From Pedobacter sp. JY14-1 (lineage in GTDB: Bacteria; Bacteroidota; Bacteroidia; Sphingobacteriales; Sphingobacteriaceae), in contig NZ_JARJHU010000003.1 in assembly GCF_029269825.1 (NCBI RefSeq), positions 286,475-350,474 of the forward strand: a DNA stretch of 64,000 nucleotides, given 5' to 3'. Positions 1-9,155 of this stretch are shown here, piece after piece. Under the pieces are notes generated by a model. The model searched no databases. It worked only from the letters and a program-made list of their open reading frames with translations, and was not told the DNA's origin. Every line of letters starts with the position of its first letter. Position 1 is the first letter of the stretch. Position numbers and translations under genes: made by a program.

Positions 1-631
1 TTACCTTGGCGGACATCGCAGTGACCAGCTCCTGGTTATAGGTCTTATGAAATGCATCCAGTACTTCAAATATCAGTTCTGCCTCCAGGTCTGTCATTTC
101 GGTAACCTGATTGAAAACGGGGACGTAGTCTTCAGCGAGTTTAGCATTAAAAGCAAGGTTTGACAGGCCTGTGCGTGGTTTAGTGGTGATCACCAGGGTA
201 CCGGCAGCGATATCTCCGATCCGCTGCTTTTTCCCGGAAACCGCTACGGCGATCAGGCCTGCGATCTGCCCGGTAAGGGTGAAGTCAACCAGCCGGAACA
301 GCCAGCGCATGAAATACTGGCCAAGACTCGCGCGGTCGCCGTTCTGGCTGATTACCTTTATTTTCATCAGCCGCTTGCCCGGAGACTGGCCGTTCATCAG
401 CAGTTCGCAGCCTAGGAAATAGAATACGCAGATGCAGGCATAAATGGCAATGACCACATTTCCCAGGAATGGTGTCAATGCGCCCGAAAGATTAAGGAGC
501 ATCATCAGGACAAGGCCGGTCACGACCAGCAGGCTCACATCAATCAGTCTGGCGGCAATGCGCTCGCCGAGACCGGCAACAGGATAGTCTATCGTTACAT
601 TCTGGCTGGTATCTACTTTAACGGTCTCCAT
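1..631 (-). CDS. RDD family membrane protein (C-terminus cut by window edge)
   Basis: Reading leftward from an ATG at 631-629 gives METVKVDTSQNVTIDYPV and then about 210 visible codons without a stop. Family hallmarks seen: the Arg-Asp pair in ERIAARLIDV near residue 27, two hydrophobic segments close behind it, and the conserved GQSPGKRLMKI motif. RDD proteins are small integral membrane proteins of mostly unknown transport-like role. The gene diverges from the SpoIIM/MoxR/DUF58 operon that starts at 709, and RDD genes accompany such operons in other bacteria, so a shared function is inferred. The C-terminus lies outside the window. Confidence 0.85.
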   Translation of the reverse strand, partial: METVKVDTSQNVTIDYPVAGLGERIAARLIDVSLLVVTGLVLMMLLNLSGALTPFLGNVVIAIYACICVFYFLGCELLMNGQSPGKRLMKIKVISQNGDRASLGQYFMRWLFRLVDFTLTGQIAGLIAVAVSGKKQRIGDIAAGTLVITTKPRTGLSNLAFNAKLAEDYVPVFNQVTEMTDLEAELIFEVLDAFHKTYNQELVTAMSAKV

Positions 632-708
632 ATCCAAATATAGAAATTGACACCTCACTTGTTTCTTTTTTTTGCTATTTTGAGCACCATTAAATTAACG
701 TCTTAAAC

Positions 709-1683
709 ATGAGAGAGGCACTGTTTGTAAAACAGCATTCTGAAAAATGGCGCTCATACGAGCAGATGCATGCGGCCAGTCCCGACGAACTTGCACAGCG
801 TTTTACGGACATTACCAGCGACCTCTCCTATGCCCGCACCTTCTATCCGAAATCAAAAACAACGGTTTACCTGAATGGCCTTGCCGCCACGCTGCACCAG
901 GCGATTTACCGCAGAAAGCGTGAGCGCGCCAACCGCTTCCTGCACTTCTGGAAAACAGAGCTGCCCTTGCTTTTTTATATCCGCCGCCGCCAGTTGGGAT
1001 ATGCTTTTATCATCTTTATGGCCGCCGCCTGCATCGGGGTACTTTCCGCGAAATTCGACGATACCTTTGTCCGCCTGATCATGGGTGACGACTATGTGAA
1101 TATGACAAATGAGAACATCAGCAAGGGGGACCCGTTTGGCGTGTACAAAAGGGAAAGTTCCTTTTCGATGTTCGTCAGGATAGCGGCCAATAACGTACAG
1201 GTATCGTTTGTAGTTTTCGTACTCGGGTTATTTGCCGGCCTGGGGACCATTTCGGGGTTGCTCCACAATGGAGTGATGCTGGGTGCTTTTGAATATTATT
1301 TTTTCAGCAAAGGTCTGGGCATGCAGTCGGTGCTGGTCATCTGGATCCACGGCACCCTGGAAATTGCCGCGATCATCATCGCCGGAGGTGCAGGGCTGGT
1401 ACTTGGCAACGGCATCCTGTTTCCGGGGACCTATACGCGTCTGCAGTCTTTTCGCAGGGCAGCTGCTGAAGGCACGAAGATCATCGTCGGCCTTGTCCCG
1501 GTTTTTCTGACCGCGGCATTTTTTGAGGGATACGTAACGCGTCATACAGAGATGCCTGTCTGGCTTAGTGCCGGTATACTGGCAGGCTCACTCGCTTTTA
1601 TCATCTGGTATGTGGTGATTTACCCGCTGCGCCTACACCGTATTCATAATTTAAACAAGCATGGATTTCAAGGTAGAATTTAA
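709..1683 (+). CDS. Stage II sporulation protein M family (DUF95) membrane protein
   Basis: The protein has 324 residues: a cytoplasmic N-terminal part of about 95 residues rich in Arg and Lys, then several hydrophobic segments with the family pattern of a long extracytoplasmic loop followed by membrane helices (for example NNVQVSFVVFVLGLFAGLGT). It is related to SpoIIM, but the organism is not a spore former, so the name reflects homology only. It opens a six-gene plus-strand operon and overlaps the next gene by 23 bp. The function in Bacteroidota is unknown; the context suggests a membrane component of a MoxR/DUF58 system. Confidence 0.85.
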   Translation: MREALFVKQHSEKWRSYEQMHAASPDELAQRFTDITSDLSYARTFYPKSKTTVYLNGLAATLHQAIYRRKRERANRFLHFWKTELPLLFYIRRRQLGYAFIIFMAAACIGVLSAKFDDTFVRLIMGDDYVNMTNENISKGDPFGVYKRESSFSMFVRIAANNVQVSFVVFVLGLFAGLGTISGLLHNGVMLGAFEYYFFSKGLGMQSVLVIWIHGTLEIAAIIIAGGAGLVLGNGILFPGTYTRLQSFRRAAAEGTKIIVGLVPVFLTAAFFEGYVTRHTEMPVWLSAGILAGSLAFIIWYVVIYPLRLHRIHNLNKHGFQGRI

Positions 1684-2518
1684 AAAGGTCCGTTCATTCG
1701 GAGAGATCATTAACGATAGTTTTTTGTTTATCAGGCAGAACATTAAAGCCCTGTTCAAAACATTCCTGTATTTCTCAGGGATCTTCGTAGTAGCAGGAAT
1801 CGTATCCAATGTGATGTATCAGCTCCGGATACAGGAGGCCGCAGGTCAGAATTCAGTGTCTGCAATGTTCGGACTGACTTATCTGGTCGTCATGGCCATT
1901 ACCTTGCTGAGCTATACTGCGCTCACGGTTTCCATCCTCTGCTTCATCGATCTGTATAATCAAAAGGGCAGGGTTGCGCCGACAGTGGAGGAGGTATGGG
2001 GATACTTCCGGTATTATTTCTTCAGGGTTTTCGGCAGTAGCCTGGTCATCGGATTATTTCTTGGAATCTGTTTTCTCTGTTGCATCATCCCGGGTATTTA
2101 TGTCTTTCCGGCGGTGAGCCTGGTGCTTCCTGTCATGATCTTTGAAAACGCAGGCCTGGATTATTCCCTGGGAAGGGGCTTTAAGCTGGTCAAACAGCAA
2201 TGGTGGCCGACAGCCGGTACTTTGCTCATGATCTGGTTCATTACTTATGCAATGATGTGCTTTGTAATGGTGCCGCTGATCATGGCGGGACTGATCGGGT
2301 CATTTGCAGGCGGGCAGAAAGCTTTGGGTCTGGGGATCGCCATCACCTCAGCAGTGCTGCAGGGCATTTGCCAGATCTTCATGATCCTGCCTCTTGTGGG
2401 CGTCTCGTTATGCTATTTTAACCTGGCCGAACGGATAGAGCATACCGGCCTGCTGGGTCGTATAAATCAGTTCGGCAACGAAAGCGACCCTTCGGGCGAA
2501 ACCAGGGAAGATTACTGA
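1661..2518 (+). CDS. Multi-pass membrane protein of unknown function
   Basis: This 285-residue protein has a short soluble start (MDFKVEFKKVRSFGEIINDS) and about six hydrophobic segments. A Gly/Cys-rich turn (FLCCIIPGIYVFP) follows one helix. This resembles the membrane domains grouped as DUF4013 or glycerophosphodiester phosphodiesterase membrane domains, but I cannot assign a family with certainty. The start lies inside the end of the SpoIIM-like gene (23 bp overlap), which implies translational coupling. The next ATG follows its stop by one base. It probably acts with its operon neighbours in the cytoplasmic membrane. Confidence 0.75.
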   Translation: MDFKVEFKKVRSFGEIINDSFLFIRQNIKALFKTFLYFSGIFVVAGIVSNVMYQLRIQEAAGQNSVSAMFGLTYLVVMAITLLSYTALTVSILCFIDLYNQKGRVAPTVEEVWGYFRYYFFRVFGSSLVIGLFLGICFLCCIIPGIYVFPAVSLVLPVMIFENAGLDYSLGRGFKLVKQQWWPTAGTLLMIWFITYAMMCFVMVPLIMAGLIGSFAGGQKALGLGIAITSAVLQGICQIFMILPLVGVSLCYFNLAERIEHTGLLGRINQFGNESDPSGETREDY

Positions 2519-2519
2519 C

Positions 2520-3149
2520 ATGATCGCTTCGCAGAGAACAGCAGACAGTCTGAGGCATTTTAATGCCCAAAGCCTGCGCGACTACGCGCATCAGGCTGAA
2601 TTCCGGTACCAGGAAACTTTGTCCGGTGATTCCTGGTGGGACAGGTTTGTACGCTGGTTCTGGGAAATGCTGGATGCCTTGCTGGGCAGTGAATACAGCC
2701 GCCCGTTCATTACCTATGGTGCAATCCTCCTCCTGAGCGGACTGTTGATCTTCCTGATCCTGAAAGCGGCGGGGCTGGACCTCCTGGTCTTCGGCAGGGC
2801 ATCTAAAGCTATTCCTGCACTGCAGAATGCTGATGCAGAGGACATCCATCTGATCGATTTCAATCAGGAAATCCACCGCGCGGTCAATGCGGGGGACTAT
2901 CGCCTGGCGGTAAGGATGTTTTACCTGAGATTGCTGAAGCAACTGAGCGACCGTAATGAAATTATCTGGAGCCCGGACAAGACCAATCGTACCTACATCA
3001 CGGAAATACAGGATACGGGCAGGAGTGCGCGGTTTAAAAAGCTGACGCAGGAGTTTGAACGTGCCTGGTATGGGGAAATCGACCCGGCGCCGGGTGATTT
3101 CAAAAGGATAGTGGCAGATTTTGAAAACTTCAATTCGTCCCCGGCATGA
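2520..3149 (+). CDS. DUF4129 domain protein
   Basis: The protein has 209 residues, with one transmembrane helix around residues 60-85 (YGAILLLSGLLIFLILKAAG) and a cytoplasmic C-terminal helical domain. That domain carries the DUF4129 pattern: a run like YRLAVRMFYLRLLKQLSD, then NRTYITEI, then a FERAWYGE-type motif. DUF4129 is often found next to transglutaminase, MoxR and DUF58 genes. Its molecular role is not established. The gene overlaps the next one by 4 bp (ATGA-type junction), which supports co-transcription and coupling. Confidence 0.85.
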   Translation: MIASQRTADSLRHFNAQSLRDYAHQAEFRYQETLSGDSWWDRFVRWFWEMLDALLGSEYSRPFITYGAILLLSGLLIFLILKAAGLDLLVFGRASKAIPALQNADAEDIHLIDFNQEIHRAVNAGDYRLAVRMFYLRLLKQLSDRNEIIWSPDKTNRTYITEIQDTGRSARFKKLTQEFERAWYGEIDPAPGDFKRIVADFENFNSSPA

Positions 3150-4315
3150 AGGGCTTCAGGTTTTATATCATCGCCTGCTGCGCATTGCTGACCGGTTACC
3201 TGGTACTGGAATTCACCCGTCCCAAACCTGTAGACTGGACGGAAAGTTACCTGAAGGAAGACAAAATCCCGTATGGGCTGTACATTCTCTTCAACCGGAT
3301 CGGCGACATTTTTCCCGGCAGGGAAGTTATCATTTCCGGCAAGCCTGTGCGTACGGCCTTAAGTCGTACGGACCCGGCCAGCTATCTGGTCATTGCAAAT
3401 TCGCTCAGCTTAAATTCGGCAGACCTCCAGGCGCTGAAGCAGTTTGCCAGCCGGGGAAACCAGGTTTTTATCGCTGCATCCACTTTCGGACGTACCCTGT
3501 CACAGGAGTTCAGCCTTAAGACTGCAGATGAAGCAGGCCTTTCCGGTATACAGCACACAAGTTTCATCAACCTGCCATTCAAAGGCGAACAGCGGTACCG
3601 GTTTGAATATAAAGTTATGCCCAGGTATTTCAAGCATTTCGACAGCGCCAGGGCCGTGGTCATTGGCATAAACGGGAATAAGCAGGCAAACTTTCTGAAA
3701 TTTTCCTTTGGAAAGGGTTCCTTATACCTGATGCCGAACCCACAGCTGCTGACCAATTACAGCCTGCTCAATCCCATGGGCGCCGCTTACGCCGAAAGGG
3801 CCCTGTCGCTGCTGCCCGCTGGTAACAGCCTGCTCTGGGACGAACACTTCACCAGGAATACCGGGCGGGACGAAAATGTTCTCCGGGTCTTATTCCGGTA
3901 CGACATGCTTCGATGGGCCTATTTGCTGAGCATCACCGGTGTCCTTTTATTTGTACTCTACGAACTCAAGCGCAGGCAGCGGATCATTCCGATGGCGGAC
4001 CCGCTCCGGAATTCATCCGTAGATTTCGTACGTACCGTAGGCCAGGTTTATTATCACCAGCGTGACCACAAGGACATTGCCATTAAAAAAATGCATTTCT
4101 TCCTGGATTACATCAGGAATACCTACAGGCTGGAAGGATCAGCCCTGGACCACAGATTTGAAAAGGAACTGCTCCGGATGTCTGGTGCAGAAGAAGCTGT
4201 CGTCGCAGAGCTGCTGACGGTCTTAAGAGGACTGCAGGGCACAGGGCAGCTCCCGGAACGTGAACTGGTCCGGTTCAATCAACTTATAGAAACATTTCAC
4301 CAACAATCCCAATAG
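3146..4315 (+). CDS. DUF4350 domain protein
   Basis: The protein has 389 residues: an N-terminal signal anchor (FYIIACCALLTGYLVLEFTRP), a globular DUF4350-like domain over about residues 30-240 that is probably exported, a second helix around residues 253-270 (LLSITGVLLFVLYELKRRQR), and a cytoplasmic tail. DUF4350 has a Rossmann-like fold related to GATase1/ThuA domains and is usually encoded between DUF4129 and MoxR genes, exactly as here. Only two bases separate its stop from the MoxR start. The function is unknown; it presumably belongs to the membrane complex served by the MoxR ATPase. Confidence 0.82.
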   Translation: MKGFRFYIIACCALLTGYLVLEFTRPKPVDWTESYLKEDKIPYGLYILFNRIGDIFPGREVIISGKPVRTALSRTDPASYLVIANSLSLNSADLQALKQFASRGNQVFIAASTFGRTLSQEFSLKTADEAGLSGIQHTSFINLPFKGEQRYRFEYKVMPRYFKHFDSARAVVIGINGNKQANFLKFSFGKGSLYLMPNPQLLTNYSLLNPMGAAYAERALSLLPAGNSLLWDEHFTRNTGRDENVLRVLFRYDMLRWAYLLSITGVLLFVLYELKRRQRIIPMADPLRNSSVDFVRTVGQVYYHQRDHKDIAIKKMHFFLDYIRNTYRLEGSALDHRFEKELLRMSGAEEAVVAELLTVLRGLQGTGQLPERELVRFNQLIETFHQQSQ

Positions 4316-4317
4316 AC

Positions 4318-5295
4318 ATGGAAGCAGAATTCTCCCAGGAACGGACAGATCTTAGCGAACTTAGCGGCGCCGTTAGCCGTATCCGGGAAAACCTTGGAAA
4401 GATCATCATCGGACAATCGGAGATTGTCGACCTCATTATTGCCGGGCTGCTGGCCGATGGCCACATCCTGCTGGAAGGCGTACCGGGAGTGGCCAAGACA
4501 CTGACGGCAAAGCTCATTGCCAGGAGCATCGACGCACTTTTCTCCAGAATACAGTTTACGCCAGACCTGATGCCCTCAGACGTATTGGGCACTTCGGTAT
4601 TTGACCCAAGAACCGCTGCCTTCGAATTTAAAAAGGGTCCTGTTTTCGGCAATATCATCCTGATCGATGAGATCAACCGTGCGCCGGCAAAGACGCAGTC
4701 TGCGCTGTTTGAGGTCATGGAGGAAAGACAGGTGACGATAGACGGCTTTACCTATCCGATGGAAGCGCCTTTTATGGTACTGGCTACCCAGAATCCGGTC
4801 GAACAGGAAGGAACCTACAGGCTGCCCGAAGCGCAGCTAGACCGGTTCCTCTTTAAGCTCAGCGTAGGGTATCCCACACTTGAGGAAGAGACACAACTGC
4901 TGACCCGCCAGCATCAGCACCGTTCTGAAGACCAGCTGGAAGCCGTCGGGGCCATACTGGACAAGAATGAAGTGCTCGCTTGCCGCAGGCTGGTAAGAGG
5001 CCTCCATGTGGAAGCGAAGGTGATCGAATATGCCGCCAGGATCAGTCATGAGACACGGCACAGCAAATCACTTTACCTTGGCAGTTCTCCAAGGGCATCC
5101 CTGGCCCTGATCAATGGCGCCAAGTCTGTAGCCGCAATCGACGGAAGGGATTTTGTAACGCCTGAGGATATCGTCAGGGTGGCAGTTCCGGTCCTGGGGC
5201 ACCGGGTTATCCTCACTCCGGACAAGGAAATGGAGGGCAGCACTCCTGCCGACGTGATTGCACAGATCATTCAGAAAATCGAGGTACCCCGTTAG
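4318..5295 (+). CDS. MoxR family AAA+ ATPase
   Basis: This 325-residue AAA+ ATPase has a Walker A GVPGVAKT at residues 54-61, Walker B ILIDEIN at 114-120 followed by RAPAKTQSALFEVMEE, and sensor 1 in ATQNPVEQEGTYRLPEAQ. The length fits single-domain MoxR proteins. MoxR ATPases act as chaperones that mature or remodel partner complexes, often with VWA-containing proteins. The downstream DUF58 gene starts two bases after the stop and is the classical partner. The N-terminal tail of about 20 residues is acidic. Function is inferred from the family. Confidence 0.95.
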   Translation: MEAEFSQERTDLSELSGAVSRIRENLGKIIIGQSEIVDLIIAGLLADGHILLEGVPGVAKTLTAKLIARSIDALFSRIQFTPDLMPSDVLGTSVFDPRTAAFEFKKGPVFGNIILIDEINRAPAKTQSALFEVMEERQVTIDGFTYPMEAPFMVLATQNPVEQEGTYRLPEAQLDRFLFKLSVGYPTLEEETQLLTRQHQHRSEDQLEAVGAILDKNEVLACRRLVRGLHVEAKVIEYAARISHETRHSKSLYLGSSPRASLALINGAKSVAAIDGRDFVTPEDIVRVAVPVLGHRVILTPDKEMEGSTPADVIAQIIQKIEVPR

Positions 5296-5297
5296 CC

Positions 5298-6644
5298 GTG
5301 AAAGCACTGTACAGGAAATATTACCTTGACCTTTTTCTGGCAGGCCGGTTATTCGCGGGCATTGCGCTATGCGTTTCCGTGTTCCTCTTCGCGTTCTTTC
5401 TGCCCGTCCTGCAGGTCTTGGCCTATGTACTTTTTTGTGTGCTCCTGCTGTTGCTGCTCATCGACATGATCCTGATGTTCCGTTACATCAAACCCTTTGA
5501 CGGGGCGAGGACTGTTCCCGAAAGGCTGAGCAACGGAGATGACAACACGATCATGGTGAGTCTGGAAAACCGTTATCCCTTCAGTGTAGATGTCCTCGTC
5601 ATCGATGAACTGCCTTACCAATTCCAGATCAGAGACCAGGAATTCCTCAGACACCTGAAGGCGAAGGATAAATACAGCTTCAGCTATATGCTGCGACCTG
5701 TAAAAAGGGGTGAATACCACTTTGGGCTGCTTCGGGCGTATGTTTCCTCTCCGATCGGCCTGATCCGCCGCAGGTTTAACTTTGGTTCCGGGCACACGGT
5801 CCCTGTTTATCCTTCGTTTCTTCAGCTGAGAAAATACGAGCTCATGGCCATCTCCAACCGGCTGCCTGACGCAGGGAACCGGCGCATCCGCAGGATCGGG
5901 CAAAGTCTTGAATTCGAACAGGTGAGAAATTATGTACAGGGCGACGATTACCGGAAGGTAAACTGGAAGGCCACCGCCCGCAAGGCAGAACTCATGACCA
6001 ATTCCTTCATCGATGAAAAGACCCAGCATGTCTATTGCATCGTAGATAAGTCGCGCAACATGAAAATGCCTTTTGACGGGATGACCCTTCTTGACTATTC
6101 GATCAATGCTTCCCTGGCCCTCTCAGATGTTGTTTTGCTCAGGGATGACAAAGCCGGGCTGATCACCTTTGCGGAAAAGTCCGGTACGATGTTGCCGGCT
6201 GACAGGCGCCCCGGGCACCTGGGGAAAATCATGAGTACACTGTATAATGAAAAGACCAGGTACCTGGAGTCGGATATGGAGGCCTTATTCATCCGGATCC
6301 GCACCATGATCAGGCAGCGGAGCCTCCTCATCCTGTTTACGAATTTTGAGGGTATGCAGGCCCTGCGCCGGCAGCTTCCCTACCTGCGGAGAATGTCAAA
6401 ATACCATTTGCTGCTGGTGGTGTTTTTTGAAAACACGGAATTGAGGTCGCTTACCGAAAGCCCGGCAAAAGACGTCGAGGGAATCTATGTGAAGACGATT
6501 GCCGAAAAATTTGCACATGAAAAGAAGATGATGGTCCGCGAGCTCGAAAACTTCGGCATCGCAGGCCTGCTCACTAAACCCCGGAACCTCAGCGCGGATG
6601 TCATCAACAAATACCTGGAAATAAAGGCAAGACGCCAGTTGTAA
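5298..6644 (+). CDS. DUF58 domain protein (VWA-like), GTG start
   Basis: The protein has 448 residues: two hydrophobic segments within the first 60 residues, a beta-rich middle, then the DUF58 signature around residues 205-225 (EQVRNYVQGDDYRKVNWKAT) and a VWA-like C-terminal domain. The likely MIDAS strand reads IVDKSRNM, so the usual DxSxS is DxSxN. The start is taken as GTG at 5298, two bases after the MoxR stop; no ATG near it would keep the first membrane segment intact. DUF58 proteins pair with MoxR ATPases. This is the last gene of the operon and converges on sdaA. Confidence 0.9.
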   Translation: MKALYRKYYLDLFLAGRLFAGIALCVSVFLFAFFLPVLQVLAYVLFCVLLLLLLIDMILMFRYIKPFDGARTVPERLSNGDDNTIMVSLENRYPFSVDVLVIDELPYQFQIRDQEFLRHLKAKDKYSFSYMLRPVKRGEYHFGLLRAYVSSPIGLIRRRFNFGSGHTVPVYPSFLQLRKYELMAISNRLPDAGNRRIRRIGQSLEFEQVRNYVQGDDYRKVNWKATARKAELMTNSFIDEKTQHVYCIVDKSRNMKMPFDGMTLLDYSINASLALSDVVLLRDDKAGLITFAEKSGTMLPADRRPGHLGKIMSTLYNEKTRYLESDMEALFIRIRTMIRQRSLLILFTNFEGMQALRRQLPYLRRMSKYHLLLVVFFENTELRSLTESPAKDVEGIYVKTIAEKFAHEKKMMVRELENFGIAGLLTKPRNLSADVINKYLEIKARRQL

Positions 6645-6668
6645 GCCTTCCTAACACTCTGGAAGGCT
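6644..6668. terminator. Possible bidirectional hairpin between convergent genes
   Basis: An 8-bp perfect inverted repeat (AGCCTTCC at 6644-6651, GGAAGGCT at 6661-6668) spans the facing ends of the DUF58 and sdaA genes. There is no strong T-run, so termination is only an inference from its position. Confidence 0.3.
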
Positions 6669-8078
6669 GATCGGGATGTTGGTGGCCAGCCCTCCGTCAG
6701 AAGTCTCCTTATATTTTGAGTTCATGTCCAGAGCCGTTTCCCACATGGTATGAACTACGGCATCCAGGCTCACTTTGGCTTTGTCCGGGTTGCTCTGCAG
6801 TGCGAGCTGGCTCGCCGTGATTGCCTTGATCGCGCCCATGGTGTTCCTTTCGATGCAGGGAACTTGTACCAGGCCGCCAATCGGGTCACAGGTCAGCCCG
6901 AGATGATGCTCCATAGCAATTTCTGCAGCCATTAATACCTGTCGCTGAGAACCACCCAGGCATTCCGTCAATGCCGCTGCGGCCATCGCAGAAGACACGC
7001 CGATCTCAGCTTGGCAGCCTCCCATCGCTGCGGAAATCGTGGCGCCTTTCTTAAAAATGCTGCCCACTTCAGAGGCACATGAGATAAACTGAATAATCTT
7101 ATCCTCAGTAAAGCCGTCACAAAAGGTAATAAAATACTGCAGTACAGCTGGTATTACACCGGCTGCCCCATTCGTAGGCGCAGTCACAACGCGTCCAAAG
7201 GAGGCATTCTCTTCGTTTACGGCAAGCGCGAAGCAGCTGACCCAGTCGAGGATGTAATTAAAACTGTTGCCTCCGTTTCTGATAGCCATCACCCATTCCT
7301 CATAATTGGTATAAACGGCACTGCCGATCAACCGCTTATTAAGCGAGGCTGCACGCCTGGCCACGTTCAGGCCTCCGGGCAGAAAACCCGAGGTATGGCA
7401 GCCGCGGTAAATGCAGTCCTTCATGACATGAAAATGCTGCAAAATGCCCCGCCTGGTTTCTGGTTCCGGTCTCCAGGCCAGTTCATTCTCCTGCACCACT
7501 TCCGATACCTTTAGCCCGGTAGTCAGGCACCAGTGCAACAAATCAGCTGCTTTTTCTACCGGGAAAGGCAGTTCCACCTGTTCTTTCTCATTGCCGCTTT
7601 CTCCTTCTTTCACCACAAAACCTCCCCCTATAGAGTAATAGGTCTCGCTGAATGCAGTTCCGTCTTGTAAAAAGGCCTGGAAGGTAACCGCATTGGGATG
7701 AAAGGGCAGGCTTTCCGCAAACAGAAAGAGCAGGTCCTCAATGTAATCAAAATCAATATCCCGGCCACCGCTTAATGGCAGTCTTCGGTCCCTTTTAATG
7801 ATGTCCACCGTGCTGTCTATTGCATTGACATCAAAAGTTACCGGGTCCGCTCCGGTCAGCCCCAATAGTATGGCGATGTCGGTTCCATGGCCTTTGCCGG
7901 TTTTGGCCAGTGAGCCATACAGCAATATCTTGACCTGAGTTACTTTATTTAATAAGTCGAGCCTGACAAGTGATGCGGTAAATTGCTGTGCAGCCCTCCA
8001 GGGACCCAGAGTATGGGAACTTGACGGGCCTATTCCGATCTTGAAAATATCAAAAACTGAGATTTGTTCCCTTTGCAT
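6651..8078 (-). CDS. sdaA: L-serine ammonia-lyase, iron-sulfur type
   Basis: This enzyme deaminates L-serine to pyruvate and ammonia in the cytoplasm using a [4Fe-4S] cluster. It is a single 475-residue chain, the usual size for fused alpha plus beta forms. Seen motifs: the N-terminal [17 protein letters not shown] signature, then cysteine-containing segments typical of cluster ligation ([25 protein letters not shown] and [11 protein letters not shown]). The gene stands alone on the minus strand, converging on the MoxR/DUF58 operon. A 42-bp gap separates its start from the PorP/SprF gene upstream. Confidence 0.95.
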   Translation of the reverse strand: MQREQISVFDIFKIGIGPSSSHTLGPWRAAQQFTASLVRLDLLNKVTQVKILLYGSLAKTGKGHGTDIAILLGLTGADPVTFDVNAIDSTVDIIKRDRRLPLSGGRDIDFDYIEDLLFLFAESLPFHPNAVTFQAFLQDGTAFSETYYSIGGGFVVKEGESGNEKEQVELPFPVEKAADLLHWCLTTGLKVSEVVQENELAWRPEPETRRGILQHFHVMKDCIYRGCHTSGFLPGGLNVARRAASLNKRLIGSAVYTNYEEWVMAIRNGGNSFNYILDWVSCFALAVNEENASFGRVVTAPTNGAAGVIPAVLQYFITFCDGFTEDKIIQFISCASEVGSIFKKGATISAAMGGCQAEIGVSSAMAAAALTECLGGSQRQVLMAAEIAMEHHLGLTCDPIGGLVQVPCIERNTMGAIKAITASQLALQSNPDKAKVSLDAVVHTMWETALDMNSKYKETSDGGLATNIPISLPEC

Positions 8079-8120
8079 ACTGCAAAGCTAAGGTATTATC
8101 AGAAATGTGACTGCGTTATC

Positions 8121-9152
8121 TCAGTAGAAATTATAGCATCTCAGTCCATTGAACTTGTTGTAGCCCGAACTGTTAGGGAAATATTTCTCAAAACCAATAC
8201 TTGCTTCTGTGGTTCCGTTTGTATTGGTATAGTTGATCTTTGATGTCGTCGCATCATGACTCACCCCGAGGCGCAGTTTCTCGCCATTCTTGCGGTCGGT
8301 GAAAATATCAAATGCAAGGGAAAGAACGATTGCATCCGGGCTTCCCGTACCGCTTGTCCTGTACCATAGACCTGTGTTCATGCTTCTGTACTTAAATTGC
8401 ACCCCGCCACTTACCGAGCTCAGGTTTGCCTGCTTATAATAGACGGCGGAGGGGATCAGGTATGCGCCATCCTCGTCGTTTTGTACATAGGCACTGTTTA
8501 GGGGGATCCTGTAACTTAAATTGCTGACCAGCCGCATGGGTAGTTTAGCCTGTGTTCCCGTAAAAGACTCATCTGGCTGGTTGAGGTGATGTACAGCAGC
8601 GCCGAACATGAATCCCCTGTAGACCAGGTTTAACCCTCCCGCAGCATCGAAATAAAACTTTTTATTGGCATCAGGAAATTGTGCGGAAGATGTACTGCCG
8701 GGCATGTAACCCAGGCGCATGTCCAGCTGGTCTGAAAAAACCAGCCTGCTCCAGTCTATCCTCCTGTTGGTGAAGCCGGCCTGTACGCCAAATGACAGTA
8801 CAAATTCATCATTGCCGACACTATAGGAATACGTTGCCGCAATGTTATTTTTATTAAGATAGGCCAGGCCTTCGCTGCTGCGGGTAAACAGTAAGCCCAC
8901 GCCTCCGCCAAACTTCGGGATGTTCAGGTCGGCAGAGGCGCTGATGTAAGAAAGGTCGCCTGTTAGCCCCGACCACTGGTTCCTGTATATCAGGTTCATC
9001 CGGATGTCACCCTCAAACTGCCCCGTTAACGCAGGGTTCAGATAGATAGGTGCGTTAAAAAACTGCGAGTAAATGTGGTCTTGTCCGTAAATACGCCCGG
9101 AAAGGACCATCACCAGTACAATCAGTAAGTATTTTTTCCCCCTTCTTCCCAT
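8121..9152 (-). CDS. PorP/SprF family type IX secretion membrane protein
   Basis: The protein has 343 residues with an N-terminal signal peptide (KYLLIVLVMVLSGRIYG) and the PorP/SprF opening QDHIYSQFFNAPIYLNPALTG. The rest has alternating beta-strand character typical of an outer-membrane barrel, ending in GLRCYNFY. PorP/SprF proteins help type IX cargo with type B C-terminal domains to reach and stay on the cell surface. The gene lies three bases downstream of the 1550-residue PKD cargo gene, so the two form a secreted protein plus anchor pair. Confidence 0.93.
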   Translation of the reverse strand: MGRRGKKYLLIVLVMVLSGRIYGQDHIYSQFFNAPIYLNPALTGQFEGDIRMNLIYRNQWSGLTGDLSYISASADLNIPKFGGGVGLLFTRSSEGLAYLNKNNIAATYSYSVGNDEFVLSFGVQAGFTNRRIDWSRLVFSDQLDMRLGYMPGSTSSAQFPDANKKFYFDAAGGLNLVYRGFMFGAAVHHLNQPDESFTGTQAKLPMRLVSNLSYRIPLNSAYVQNDEDGAYLIPSAVYYKQANLSSVSGGVQFKYRSMNTGLWYRTSGTGSPDAIVLSLAFDIFTDRKNGEKLRLGVSHDATTSKINYTNTNGTTEASIGFEKYFPNSSGYNKFNGLRCYNFY

Positions 9153-9155
9153 ATG

